Assembly: GCF_003417465.1 (NCBI RefSeq)
Contig: NZ_QVMV01000040.1
Location: forward strand, 1 to 36,514
Source: Wenzhouxiangella sp. 15190
Lineage (GTDB): Bacteria; Pseudomonadota; Gammaproteobacteria; Xanthomonadales; Wenzhouxiangellaceae
Reading direction: 5' to 3'
Length of the DNA stretch: 36,514 nt
The translations under genes and the position numbers were made by a program. A model generated the notes under the pieces. It worked only from the letters and a program-made list of their open reading frames with translations, was not told the DNA's origin and did not search any database. This document shows, in pieces, positions 9,712 through 17,482 of the stretch. Numbering within the stretch: the stretch's first letter is position 1; each line of letters begins with the position of its first letter.

Positions 9712-10139
9712 CGCTCACCCCGCTGGCGCAGCCTCGCGCAGAGCCGTCGAAAATCCGGCTCGCTCAGCTGCCCGCGAAACACCCCGAGTGCCCGCGGCAG
9801 GCGCCGCTTTCGGTCACGCCAGCGAAACCCGACATAAAGCGGCGAGACGAAGGGCGTGCCGACCAGCCTGCCAGTCGACCGTTCTCCGGAGCGATCCCGT
9901 AGATGGATCCGTTCGCCGTCGATGGCCAGGCCCGTTGCGACGGGACGAAACAAGCGAAATACGCTCCGGCTCCCGAGGCCGATCACCAACAGCGCAATCG
10001 CTATCTGGACGAGAAGCGGCAACCCGTTGGCGAAAGCCGCCGCCAGGCCGAGCAAGGTCAGCCCGGACAGGGCCAGGGCCGTCCCGGGTGATGGACCCAC
10101 CGGCCATTCATTGCTGCGACGGTCCGAAGTGGCGTGCAC
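9708..10139 (-). CDS. ygfX: YgfX-family inner-membrane protein
   Basis: A protein of about 143 residues with two close hydrophobic helices (about residues 20-54) and then a basic cytoplasmic domain rich in Arg, with WRDRKRRLPRALGVFRGQLSEPDFRRL. This layout and its place directly after sdhE match YgfX (CptA). In Enterobacteria that family was proposed as a toxin affecting cell division, and was also linked to SdhE-dependent regulation. The GTG at 10139 is preferred because GAGG lies 8 nt upstream. A GTG at 10100, just after the sdhE stop, and a TTG at 10151 are alternatives. With the chosen start the gene overlaps sdhE by about 30 bp. Confidence 0.75.
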   Translation of the reverse strand: MHATSDRRSNEWPVGPSPGTALALSGLTLLGLAAAFANGLPLLVQIAIALLVIGLGSRSVFRLFRPVATGLAIDGERIHLRDRSGERSTGRLVGTPFVSPLYVGFRWRDRKRRLPRALGVFRGQLSEPDFRRLCARLRQRGER

Positions 10140-10368
10140 GGATTGCCTCAACGATGTCTTCCAGGCCGGGATCCGGACTCGAGCGCCCCATTAGCCAGTC
10201 GAAAAGGCGGTCGTCCTCGAACGTCAGCAGCCTGTCGAAATCCCGGCGAAGAGACTCGTCCGCCTGCGCCCAACGCTCATCCAGCCAGCTGCCCAGCATG
10301 ACATCGAGTTCCTGCATCCCGCGCCGGCAATGCCAGCGTAGTCGAGATGGAGGCTGATCTCGGTTCAT
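10108..10368 (-). CDS. sdhE: FAD assembly factor SdhE
   Basis: An 86-residue helical protein of the SdhE/YgfY/SDHAF2 family (DUF339). The segment WHCRRGMQELD contains the family's RGxxE motif, which contacts SdhA and is needed for covalent attachment of FAD. Later segments, FDRLLTFEDDRLFDWLMG and the C-terminal helix, fit the five-helix bundle. It lies 162 bp after sdhB on the same strand and before ygfX, the order seen in many gammaproteobacteria with sdh nearby. The ribosome binding site is poorly spaced (GGAG about 11 nt before the ATG). Its direct substrate, SdhA, is encoded in the same cluster. Confidence 0.93.
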   Translation of the reverse strand: MNRDQPPSRLRWHCRRGMQELDVMLGSWLDERWAQADESLRRDFDRLLTFEDDRLFDWLMGRSSPDPGLEDIVEAIRARHFGPSQQ

Positions 10369-10410
10369 GCCGATGGTTCTCCATTGCTGTGCCGACGCAG
10401 CACCTCAACC

Positions 10411-10487
10411 GTTTTGATCATTCGAATATCGGTCATTCGAATTTGTTTCGGATTTGGTGCTTCGAATTTCGGATTTGAGTTCCAGTT
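10411..10487. repeat. AT-rich block of reiterated TTCGAAT / TTCGGATTT units
   Basis: This block between sdhB and sdhE is conspicuously AT-rich in a GC-rich window. CATTCGAAT occurs twice, TTCGAAT three times, and TTTCGGATTTG twice, so the whole block is a degenerate short-unit repeat. It does not form an obvious long hairpin and contains no reading frame. It resembles, from memory, short AT-rich intergenic repeats seen in several unrelated environmental bacteria, but that could not be checked. Confidence 0.7.
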
Positions 10488-10530
10488 CACAGCTCGAAGC
10501 CGCAACGCGTATCAAGCCCTGAAGCGGACT

Positions 10531-11316
10531 CTAGAGCCCCCTTCTTGCCAACATCATTTTCTTGATTTCGGCGATGGCCTTGGCCGGATTCAGGCCCTTG
10601 GGGCAGGTCTTCGTGCAGTTCATGATGGTGTGGCAGCGATACAGGCGGAACGGATCCTCGAGGTCGTCCAGCCGCTCGCCCGTGGCTTCATCGCGCGAAT
10701 CCACCAGCCAGCGGTAGGCCTGCAGCAGGATGGCCGGCCCCAGGTAACGCTCGCCGCTCCACCAATAGCTGGGACAGGCGGTCGAGCAGCAGGCGCACAG
10801 AATGCATTCGTACAGACCGTCGATGTGCTTGCGGTCTTCGGGCGACTGCAGGCGTTCCTTGTCCGGCGGTGCCGGGCTTTGCGTCCGCAGCCACGGCCGG
10901 ATCGAGGCGTACTGGGCATAGAAGTGCGTGAGATCGGGGACCAGGTCCTTGACCACCGGCATATGCGGCAGCGGGTAGATCCGGACGTCGCCGGAAATCT
11001 CGTCGATGCCCTTTGTGCAGGCCAGCGTATTGGTGCCGTCGATGTTGAAGGCGCAGGAGCCGCAGATACCCTCGCGACAGGAGCGACGAAAGGTGAGCGT
11101 GGGATCGACCTCGTTCTTGATTTTGATGACGGCGTCGAGCACCATCGGCCCGCAGTCATCGAGATCGATGTCGAACGAATCGATGCGCGGATTCTCGCCG
11201 CTGTCGGGTTCCCAGCGATAGATGCGGAAGGTCTTGACGTTCTTCGCCCCTTCCGGCGCCGGAAAGTGCCTGCCCTTGGAGATGCGGGAATTCTTGGGAA
11301 GTCTGAACTCTGCCAT
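10531..11316 (-). CDS. sdhB: Succinate dehydrogenase iron-sulfur subunit
   Basis: A 261-residue subunit that carries electrons from SdhA flavin to quinone. The N-terminal plant-type ferredoxin domain has C80, C85, C88 and C100 for the [2Fe-2S] cluster. The C-terminal domain has [16 protein letters not shown] (C171, C174, C177, C181) and the C228/C234/C238 group, which together ligate the [4Fe-4S] and [3Fe-4S] clusters. All expected cysteines are present. The ATG follows the sdhA stop by only 2 nt, so it is translated from the sdhCDAB message. The N-terminal extension of about 25 residues is slightly longer than in E. coli. Confidence 0.98.
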   Translation of the reverse strand: MAEFRLPKNSRISKGRHFPAPEGAKNVKTFRIYRWEPDSGENPRIDSFDIDLDDCGPMVLDAVIKIKNEVDPTLTFRRSCREGICGSCAFNIDGTNTLACTKGIDEISGDVRIYPLPHMPVVKDLVPDLTHFYAQYASIRPWLRTQSPAPPDKERLQSPEDRKHIDGLYECILCACCSTACPSYWWSGERYLGPAILLQAYRWLVDSRDEATGERLDDLEDPFRLYRCHTIMNCTKTCPKGLNPAKAIAEIKKMMLARRGL

Positions 11317-11318
11317 GG

Positions 11319-13109
11319 TTAGTACGTCCGTGCTTTCGGCGGAATGACTTCACACTCGTCGGTCAGCGTGTGCATGTGCACCGGCCGGTAATCGATCTTC
11401 GTTTTGCCGCCCTCGTCCATCCAGATCAGTGTGTGCTTCATCCAGTTCTCGTCGTCGCGATCGCCGTAGTCTTCCCGGGCGTGCGCGCCGCGACTCTCGG
11501 TACGGTTTTCGGCCGCCATCATCGTGGTGACGGCGTTGCCGAGCAGATTCCTGAGTTCGAGGGTCTCGACCAGGTCGGAATTCCACACCAGTGAACGGTC
11601 GCTGACCTTGACCCGGTCGAACTTGCCCGCCACTTCGGCAATCTTCTCGCGCCCTTCTTCGAGGGTCTCGCCGGTGCGAAAGACCGCGGCGTTGTTCTGC
11701 ATGACCTGCTGCATTTCGCCGCGAATCTCGGCCGTGGGCAGATCACCGTCGGCATGACGCAGGCGATCGAATTCGTCGAGCACCTTGTCGACCGTGCCTT
11801 CGGGCAGCGGCTTGTGCGACTGGCCCGGCTCGATGCTTTCCCCGCAGCGGATCGCCACGGCCCGCCCGAAGACGATCAGGTCCAGCAGGGAATTCGAGCC
11901 CAGCCGATTGGCGCCGTGGACCGAAACGCAGGCCGCCTCGCCGATGGAATACAGGCCCGGCACGACGCTGTCGGGGTCATCATTGGCGAGCGTGACGACC
12001 TCGCCGTGGTGGTTGGTCGGAATGCCGCCCATGTTGTAGTGCACGGTCGGCAGCACCGGAATGGGATCCCTGGTGACGTCCACGCCGGAGAAGATCCGGG
12101 CCGACTCGGCAATGCCCGGCAGACGCTCGTTGATGACGTCCGCGCCCAGGTGCTGCAGGTTGAGGTGAATGTGGTCGTTGTTCGGGCCTACGCCACGTCC
12201 CTCGCGAATCTCGATGGTCATCGAGCGCGAAACCACGTCGCGCGAGGCCAGGTCCTTGGCATTGGGCGCGTAACGCTCCATGAAGCGCTCACCCTCGGAA
12301 TTGGTCAGGTAACCGCCTTCCCCGCGCACGCCCTCGGTGATCAGGCAGCCGGCGCCGTAGATGCCGGTGGGATGGAACTGAACGAACTCCATGTCCTGCA
12401 GCGGCAGGCCGGCGCGCAGAACCATGCCGTTGCCGTCGCCCGTGCAGGTATGCGCCGAAGTGCAGGAGAAATACGATCGGCCGTAACCGCCGGTGGCCAG
12501 GATCACGGCATGCGCGCGGAACTCGTGCAGGGTGCCGGTTCCCAGGTCCCAGGCGAGCACGCCGCGGCAGGCGCCGTCGTCGTCCATCAGCAGGTCGATG
12601 GCGAAATACTCGATGAAGAACTGGGCGTCGTGCTTGAGCGACTGCTGGTAGAGGGTGTGCAGGATGGCGTGACCGGTCCGGTCCGCGGCCGCGCAGGTGC
12701 GCTGGGCGGTCCCCTCGCCGTAATGCGTGGTCATGCCGCCGAAGGGCCGCTGGTAGATCTTGCCCTCTTCCGTGCGCGAGAACGGCACGCCGAAGTGCTC
12801 CAGCTCGACCACGGCCTGCATGGCGTTCTTGCACATGTATTCGATGGCGTCCTGGTCGCCGAGCCAGTCCGAGCCCTTGACGGTGTCGTACATGTGCCAG
12901 CGCCAGTCGTCCTCGCCCATGTTGCTCAGCGCGGCACTCATGCCGCCCTGTGCGGCGACGGTGTGCGAGCGTGTCGGGAAGACCTTGGTGATGCAGGCGG
13001 TGTTCAGCCCGGTCGCGGCCAGCCCCATGGTGGCGCGCAGGCCGGCGCCGCCGGCGCCGATGACCAGAACATCGTATTCGTGCCGGGTGATGTCGTATGC
13101 GTTGCTCAA
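11319..13109 (-). CDS. sdhA: Succinate dehydrogenase flavoprotein subunit
   Basis: A protein of about 596 residues that oxidises succinate to fumarate. The Rossmann motif VIGAGGAG (G18-x-G20-x-x-G23) and [11 protein letters not shown] with H49, the histidine that binds FAD covalently, are intact. Later segments include [15 protein letters not shown], the FAD/substrate region and the RLGSNSLLD motif. The start is a TTG at 13109-13107. No ATG or GTG lies between the sdhD stop and the flavin motif, and GGGAG is placed 7 nt upstream, within the end of sdhD. Only 2 nt separate it from that stop, pointing to coupled translation. SdhE, encoded downstream, should flavinylate it. Confidence 0.97.
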   Translation of the reverse strand: MSNAYDITRHEYDVLVIGAGGAGLRATMGLAATGLNTACITKVFPTRSHTVAAQGGMSAALSNMGEDDWRWHMYDTVKGSDWLGDQDAIEYMCKNAMQAVVELEHFGVPFSRTEEGKIYQRPFGGMTTHYGEGTAQRTCAAADRTGHAILHTLYQQSLKHDAQFFIEYFAIDLLMDDDGACRGVLAWDLGTGTLHEFRAHAVILATGGYGRSYFSCTSAHTCTGDGNGMVLRAGLPLQDMEFVQFHPTGIYGAGCLITEGVRGEGGYLTNSEGERFMERYAPNAKDLASRDVVSRSMTIEIREGRGVGPNNDHIHLNLQHLGADVINERLPGIAESARIFSGVDVTRDPIPVLPTVHYNMGGIPTNHHGEVVTLANDDPDSVVPGLYSIGEAACVSVHGANRLGSNSLLDLIVFGRAVAIRCGESIEPGQSHKPLPEGTVDKVLDEFDRLRHADGDLPTAEIRGEMQQVMQNNAAVFRTGETLEEGREKIAEVAGKFDRVKVSDRSLVWNSDLVETLELRNLLGNAVTTMMAAENRTESRGAHAREDYGDRDDENWMKHTLIWMDEGGKTKIDYRPVHMHTLTDECEVIPPKARTY

Positions 13110-13111
13110 GT

Positions 13112-13495
13112 TCAGACTCCCAGAGCCAGTTTGAGAATGGCGAGTGCGCCCAGCAGACCTCCGAACAGGGCCAGGGCCTTGATGGCGACCAGCAGAAAGA
13201 CCTCGAGCGCGCGCTGATGAACGTAGTCCTCGATCACCACCTGCAGGCCGAGTTGGCCGTGGTAGAAGCCCACGACCACGAACAAGATCGCCATCACGGC
13301 GTGAAAGGGGTGCGCCAGAAACGCCGCGGCTGCGGCATGATCGGCTCCGACCAGCGTCGCCAGCGCCCAGATCAGCCAGGCCGTCAGCACGACCAGGAGA
13401 ATGGCGGAAAATCGCTGGGCCCACCAATGACCGACGCCGTCGTGGGCCGATCCGTGATTATGGGCGCGCTCGAGTGGGTTGCGAAGTTCGTTCAC
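13112..13495 (-). CDS. sdhD: Succinate dehydrogenase membrane anchor subunit D
   Basis: A 127-residue three-helix anchor protein. The N-terminal segment [18 protein letters not shown] matches the usual SdhD opening. The third-helix approach [17 protein letters not shown] includes the conserved His (H79) near haem and the Asp-Tyr pair (D90-Y91) near the quinone site. Helices lie about residues 29-50, 62-80 and 98-122. The GTG at 13495 overlaps the sdhC stop (GTGA) and gives the correct N-terminus. A longer frame upstream is overlap with sdhC. With SdhC it binds haem b and quinone in the inner membrane. Confidence 0.93.
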   Translation of the reverse strand: MNELRNPLERAHNHGSAHDGVGHWWAQRFSAILLVVLTAWLIWALATLVGADHAAAAAFLAHPFHAVMAILFVVVGFYHGQLGLQVVIEDYVHQRALEVFLLVAIKALALFGGLLGALAILKLALGV

Positions 13496-13869
13496 AGCAG
13501 GCCTCCCCAGACGATGACCGTCAACACCACCGTAAGAACGAGCACCGTCCATCCGGAAGCGTAGGCGCCCTTGAGCTCGAGCAGCCAGCCGGCATCCCAC
13601 AACAGATGCCGAATCCCGTTGAGCAGGTGATAGAGCAGCGCCGCAGTCCAGAGGAATAGCGCGATCAGGCCAACGGGGGTGCCCAACCAGGCGGTGACCG
13701 TGGCGTAGGCTTCCGGCCCGGCCGCCAGTGCGACCACCCAGGCGATTATCACGACCATGCCCAGGCTGATCAGTACACCGGTGAGCCGATGCGCAATCGA
13801 CATCGTCGAGGTCAACTGCGGGCGATAGACCTGCAGATGGGGTGAAAGGGGGCGATTGTCCGTCACCAT
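13492..13869 (-). CDS. sdhC: Succinate dehydrogenase cytochrome b556 subunit
   Basis: A 125-residue three-helix membrane protein opening with RPLSPHLQVYR, the SdhC signature. SIAHRLTG (S24, H27, R28) is the quinone-site segment, and LLYHLLNGIRHLLWD contains H81, the expected axial haem ligand. GGGAG about 9 nt before the ATG at 13869 serves as ribosome binding site. It is followed by sdhD with a 4-bp overlap and preceded, 29 bp upstream on the same strand, by an SDHAF4-like gene. Confidence 0.96.
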   Translation of the reverse strand: MVTDNRPLSPHLQVYRPQLTSTMSIAHRLTGVLISLGMVVIIAWVVALAAGPEAYATVTAWLGTPVGLIALFLWTAALLYHLLNGIRHLLWDAGWLLELKGAYASGWTVLVLTVVLTVIVWGGLL

Positions 13870-13898
13870 GGGTTCAATACTCCCGGTTTCAGTCCAGG

Positions 13899-14096
13899 TC
13901 AGAAATCAATGCAGCGACCGTCCTTCTCCCAGTCGCCGTAACGGGTCGGCTCGAGACCGTTCCTGCGCCCACCGAATTCCCGCGGCCGATCGGTCTCCGT
14001 CTTCGAGGAACCATCAGAAGATGCTTGATCGTGGCTGGATTCGGCAGCGCGCTGATCTGGATTCGCGCCTGACGATGTAGAATTGTAACCGTTCAT
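13899..14096 (-). CDS. SDHAF4/DUF1674-like succinate dehydrogenase assembly factor
   Basis: A small protein of about 65 residues. Its last 29 residues, beginning RPREFGGRRNGLEPTRYGDW and ending in GRCIDF, match the conserved C-terminus of the DUF1674 family, which includes mitochondrial SDHAF4/Sdh8. In mitochondria that factor binds the flavinylated SdhA subunit and promotes its docking to SdhB. The rest of the protein is polar and probably disordered. The ATG at 14096 follows GGAG by 4 nt. An earlier ATG at 14159 would overlap the divergent ygfZ start and is less likely. It lies 29 bp upstream of sdhC on the same strand, which supports the role by context. Confidence 0.8.
   Translation of the reverse strand: MNGYNSTSSGANPDQRAAESSHDQASSDGSSKTETDRPREFGGRRNGLEPTRYGDWEKDGRCIDF
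14078..14083 (+). promoter_or_regulatory. Possible -10 element for ygfZ
   Basis: TGTAGAAT at 14076-14083 is an extended -10 candidate 33 bp before ygfZ. It lies inside the coding start of the divergent SDHAF4-like gene, because only 20 bp separate the two ATGs. The -35 is weak. Promoters of both genes must therefore overlap coding sequence. Confidence 0.3.
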
Positions 14097-14116
14097 GACG
14101 CTCCATTTTACCCGGC

Positions 14117-14923
14117 ATGTCGAAACGATTTTCACTTGATCACCTCCGCTCTTGCTCAATCGAGGGGCCTGATGCGCTCGCCTATGCGCAGGCGCAGTTC
14201 ACGGTCAGCATCGACACCTTGTCCGACCGGCACTGGTCGCCGATGGCCTGGTGCGACCCGAAAGGCCGTGTCATCAGCTTCATGATGGCCCGTGGCAGTG
14301 AAAATGGCGTCGAACTGGTAATTCCCGCGGCCCAGGCCGAAACTGTGCGGGACAAGCTCCACCAGTTCACCATCGGCCGGCAAGCGCGGATTTCCCGGAC
14401 GGGACAGGTTGCAGGCACGTTCGATCCCGACGCAGACACCCCGGCTCTTTCCGTCGATACCGATCGCGGCATGCTCGCTTTTTGCGACGCGCAGGGTGAC
14501 ACCGAACTGCTTCGGCGCTGGCAGCGGCTCGATCTGTGCCGCGGTCTTCCCTGGCTGGAGCCGGCCAGCAGCCAGCAGCACCTGCCGCAATGGCTGGGCC
14601 TGGAAAGTCTGGGTGCACTGGCCTACGACAAGGGCTGCTATCCCGGTCAAGAAGTCATCGCCCGGCTTCACTACCGCGGTTCGGTCAAGTACAGGCTGGT
14701 GGGCTTCAGGAGTGACGATGAAGTCAGCGTCAACGCCCATTCCAGACTTTTCGATGCCACCGGCGCTCGAATCGGTCACTGCCTGAGCGCCATGAACAGC
14801 AACGGGGAAACCATTGGCCTGGCCGTGGTGGCGACCCGTATCGAGGACGGCGATGAGGTCTTCCTGCATGAAGGTGAACGCTCGCATTCAGCGCGAGTGA
14901 CGCCGCCAGAAGGGCTGTGCTAA
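14117..14923 (+). CDS. ygfZ: tRNA-modifying / Fe-S maintenance protein YgfZ
   Basis: A 268-residue folate-binding protein of the YgfZ/GcvT-like family (bacterial counterpart of IBA57). The diagnostic motif DKGCYPGQEVIARLHYRG carries C174, the conserved cysteine of the K-G-C-[FY]-x-G-Q-E signature. The protein is shorter than E. coli YgfZ. The family uses tetrahydrofolate and supports Fe-S enzymes, including the MiaB tRNA thiolation enzyme. The ATG at 14117 gives the expected N-terminus but has no clear Shine-Dalgarno. The gene diverges from the SDHAF4-like gene, placing an Fe-S factor beside an Fe-S complex operon. Confidence 0.9.
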   Translation: MSKRFSLDHLRSCSIEGPDALAYAQAQFTVSIDTLSDRHWSPMAWCDPKGRVISFMMARGSENGVELVIPAAQAETVRDKLHQFTIGRQARISRTGQVAGTFDPDADTPALSVDTDRGMLAFCDAQGDTELLRRWQRLDLCRGLPWLEPASSQQHLPQWLGLESLGALAYDKGCYPGQEVIARLHYRGSVKYRLVGFRSDDEVSVNAHSRLFDATGARIGHCLSAMNSNGETIGLAVVATRIEDGDEVFLHEGERSHSARVTPPEGLC

Positions 14924-14979
14924 CATCGAGAACAGTGAAAAAGAAATCCGCAAATCATGAATTTAGAGGGGTCTGTTCA

Positions 14980-16026
14980 ATGAAAACTTCAATCAAACTC
15001 GGGAGTTTGCTTTTGGGCTTGATCCTGGCCGGATTCATCTGGGCACAGGAAGAGGAAACCCGGGATCAGTCCGGCGAAGTTCCGGAAGAGGTCGCAGAGA
15101 GCGTCTCTGAAACGTTCGCCGAGGATGCACAGGAGCAAGCGTCCGATCCGGAGCCGGAGGAGCAGACCGCCAATGATGCCGGGGAGGCAGACCCCCAGGC
15201 AGGCGACGAAGCGTCGGAAGCGGCTGCTGATTCGGAAGAAGCGGCTGCCGCACAGCAGCCTGAAGCCGCCGAAGCGACCCAGGAAGCCGCGGAAACATTC
15301 ACGTTCCAGGGCCACCCCATTTTTTCGCCGGAGACGGCCGAGCTGGTCTATCGCCCGCTTGTGGACTATCTCAACGATGCCCTTCCCTACCGGTTCAACC
15401 TGGAACTTTCACCCGACTATCATCGCTACTGGCTGAGCACGCGCCGCGGTGAAAACCCGCACCTGGTCCTCGAGGAACCGCATCTGACCGCCTATCGCAT
15501 GGAACAGTACGACTACTCGCCACTGGTGCGTGCCAGTCAGCCGATCACCTATTCACTGCTGACCTCGATGGACAATGCCGACGCGAGCGTCCGGGATTTC
15601 GTTGGCCAGCGCGTATCGACCATGCCGGCGCCAAGCCTGGGCTACCTGATTCTGGCGAGCTGGTTCGACAACCCGATGCAGCAGCCGATCATCCAGTCCA
15701 ACGCCGGTTCCTGGCTGGACGCCGTCGAGATTGTGTTTTCTCAGGAAGCCGATGCAGCCGTCGTGCCGCACAACCTGGTGTCGCGCTACGTCAACATGGC
15801 CAATGCGCTTACTTCTCAGGAGTTTCCGGGGGTCACGATCGCCGCCAGCCCGGACGTGCCTGCCGACATCCAGGAAGAAATCCAGGCCGCGCTGCTGGCC
15901 CTGCACGAAGACCAGGAACATTTCGTCGCCCTCAACGAACTCGATATCGACCAGTTCATCGAGGCCCGCCCGGCGGAGTACGAGGGGCTCGAGGAATGGC
16001 TGAGCCTGGTGTATTCGATCTTGTAA
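14980..16026 (+). CDS. PhnD-like exported solute-binding protein with acidic linker
   Basis: A 348-residue protein. AGAGGGG lies 8 nt before the ATG at 14980, and a signal peptide (MKTSIKLG then a hydrophobic run) ends near IWAQ at residue 23. Residues about 24-105 are a low-complexity stretch dominated by Glu, Ala, Asp and Gln. The remainder resembles the periplasmic phosphate/phosphonate-binding PhnD-like fold: FSPETAELVYRPLVDYLND, then LVLEEPHLTAYR, VSTMPAPSLGYL, and ADAAVVPHNLVSRY. In ABC importers such proteins capture the substrate, but no permease or ATPase gene is adjacent. The ligand is unknown. It starts 57 bp after ygfZ and converges on a methyltransferase gene 14 bp away. Confidence 0.65.
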   Translation: MKTSIKLGSLLLGLILAGFIWAQEEETRDQSGEVPEEVAESVSETFAEDAQEQASDPEPEEQTANDAGEADPQAGDEASEAAADSEEAAAAQQPEAAEATQEAAETFTFQGHPIFSPETAELVYRPLVDYLNDALPYRFNLELSPDYHRYWLSTRRGENPHLVLEEPHLTAYRMEQYDYSPLVRASQPITYSLLTSMDNADASVRDFVGQRVSTMPAPSLGYLILASWFDNPMQQPIIQSNAGSWLDAVEIVFSQEADAAVVPHNLVSRYVNMANALTSQEFPGVTIAASPDVPADIQEEIQAALLALHEDQEHFVALNELDIDQFIEARPAEYEGLEEWLSLVYSIL

Positions 16027-16039
16027 GCCAGGTTCGAGT

Positions 16040-16858
16040 CTATTTTCGAGCGACCAGATAGCAGATCCAGCCGGCATCGGCGTCTCCGGTGTCGGCCGGT
16101 TCGTAGATGCCGTTGCCCTCCCCCGTTTCCTCGTCGGTTCCTTCCCAGTAGACCTCGACCGAGGAATAGCCCGCCTCCTCCAGCAACTCCCGGATCTCGG
16201 GCAGCGTCCAAAGACGCCAGTGATACTCGAATGCCCGCTTCAGTTCCGAACCATCGGGAAATTCGAAGTGAATCTGGCAGGTCATGGCGTGCTGGATGGG
16301 GTCGAAACTGGCCTGGTCCCAGACGTAGGTGAAATCGTCGTACTCGGTCCGTTCCTCGAGTTCACGATGGGCCTCGTAACCGCCGAAGGCATCGAGGAAC
16401 AATATCCCGTCATCCACCAGTGCCCGCCGCGCGCGTTCGAAATAGGCACGAAGACTGTCGCGGGTCGTGAAGAGGTAGTAACTGAAGTTCATCGCCAGGA
16501 GCGCATCGACCCGAGGCGTCTCGGCGGTCATGACGTCGCCTTCGATCAGTTCGATGCGTGAGCGTTCCTCGGGCGTCAAGGCCGCCAGGTGATGCTCGCG
16601 GCCCCATGCAAGCACCTCCGAATCCAGATCGACCCCCACGGCGCGATGCTCGGGATCGTCATGCACCCAGTGACAGGCGGTATTGGCCGTGCCGCAGAAG
16701 TCCTCGCGAATGAAGCGGAGCGGACGCCCGTTCAGTGTTTCAAAAGTCTCCGAGACGAATTCAAGCTCCGATTCCGGATCCTGAACGCTTTCCTCGTAGA
16801 GCGTATGGCGATCGGCCCGATCGGCCAGCGAAACTTGATTCCTGCGTGTGCGGGACAT
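16040..16858 (-). CDS. Class I SAM-dependent methyltransferase
   Basis: A 272-residue protein with the Rossmann-like methyltransferase order. IREDFCGTANTACHW stands for motif I, with CGTAN in place of the usual GxGxG. VGVDLDSEVLAWG ends strand 2 with an acidic residue for the SAM ribose, ELIEGDVM follows, then DALLAMNFSYYLF as motif IV and a later GILFLDAFGG. The C-terminal half has a beta-rich FEYHWRLWTLPEIRELLEEAGY segment typical of SAM methyltransferases. The substrate is not recognisable. GGAG sits 10 nt before the ATG and the gene begins 14 bp after pgsA, so it is probably the last gene of the uvrC-pgsA unit. Confidence 0.8.
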   Translation of the reverse strand: MSRTRRNQVSLADRADRHTLYEESVQDPESELEFVSETFETLNGRPLRFIREDFCGTANTACHWVHDDPEHRAVGVDLDSEVLAWGREHHLAALTPEERSRIELIEGDVMTAETPRVDALLAMNFSYYLFTTRDSLRAYFERARRALVDDGILFLDAFGGYEAHRELEERTEYDDFTYVWDQASFDPIQHAMTCQIHFEFPDGSELKRAFEYHWRLWTLPEIRELLEEAGYSSVEVYWEGTDEETGEGNGIYEPADTGDADAGWICYLVARK

Positions 16859-16872
16859 GAATTACAAACTCC

Positions 16873-17433
16873 TCAGGACTGCTGGCGGATTGCCGGCCAG
16901 GCGGCACGAAGATAAATCGACATCGACCAGATCGTCAGCATGGCCGCGAGGATCAGCAACCAGCGGCCGATCTCCAATACCGGAATGATCCACAGGGGCT
17001 CGCCGTAGAGCAGAAAGCCGATGGCCACCATCTGAAGGATGGTCTTGATCTTGCCCACCCAGGCAACCTTGACCCGGCCCGCCTCGCCGAGTGCCGCCAT
17101 CCATTCGCGCAGCGCCGATATCGTGATTTCACGACCGATGATGACCGCGGCGGACAATGCGATGCCGATCTCGGGATGGCGCTGCACGATCATCAGCAGC
17201 ACCACGGTGACCATGAGTTTGTCGGCGACCGGATCAAGGAAAGCGCCGAAACTGCTCGTCATGCCCCACCGTCGGGCGATCCAGCCGTCGAGACCGTCGG
17301 TCACGGCCGCCAGAATGAACAAGGCAACCGTAAGCTGGTTGGCCCCGTCGAACGGCAGATAGAACACCACCACCAGCACCGGAATGAATACGATGCGCAG
17401 CAGCGTCAGCAGTGTCGGAATGGTCAACTGCAA
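16873..17433 (-). CDS. pgsA: CDP-diacylglycerol-glycerol-3-phosphate phosphatidyltransferase
   Basis: A 186-residue integral membrane enzyme that makes phosphatidylglycerol-phosphate. The CDP-alcohol phosphotransferase motif is complete: D46-G-L-D49-G50-x2-A53-R54-x8-G63-x3-D67-x3-D71. About five to six helices surround it. The N-terminus QLTIPTLLTLLRIVFIP is typical for PgsA. It lies 49 bp after uvrC, the same uvrC-pgsA pairing found in E. coli, and is followed by a methyltransferase gene. Confidence 0.96.
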   Translation of the reverse strand: MQLTIPTLLTLLRIVFIPVLVVVFYLPFDGANQLTVALFILAAVTDGLDGWIARRWGMTSSFGAFLDPVADKLMVTVVLLMIVQRHPEIGIALSAAVIIGREITISALREWMAALGEAGRVKVAWVGKIKTILQMVAIGFLLYGEPLWIIPVLEIGRWLLILAAMLTIWSMSIYLRAAWPAIRQQS

Positions 17434-17482
17434 GACTTCCCTCCGGGGCCGGAAAACATCTCATTATCCCGCATCAGCGGCA

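Noticed and set aside
9708-10368. SdhE-YgfX as a CptB-CptA toxin-antitoxin pair
   Set aside because: The RGxxE motif and placement beside sdhCDAB favour SdhE as an FAD assembly factor; the toxin label is not supported by anything visible here.
11754-13217. 487-codon plus-strand frame opposite sdhA
   Set aside because: Antisense of a conserved gene with all SdhA motifs; no independent signal supports it.
14097-14159. Longer SDHAF4-like protein starting at 14159
   Set aside because: It would overlap the ygfZ start, adds residues unlike the family, and lacks a better ribosome binding site than the ATG at 14096.
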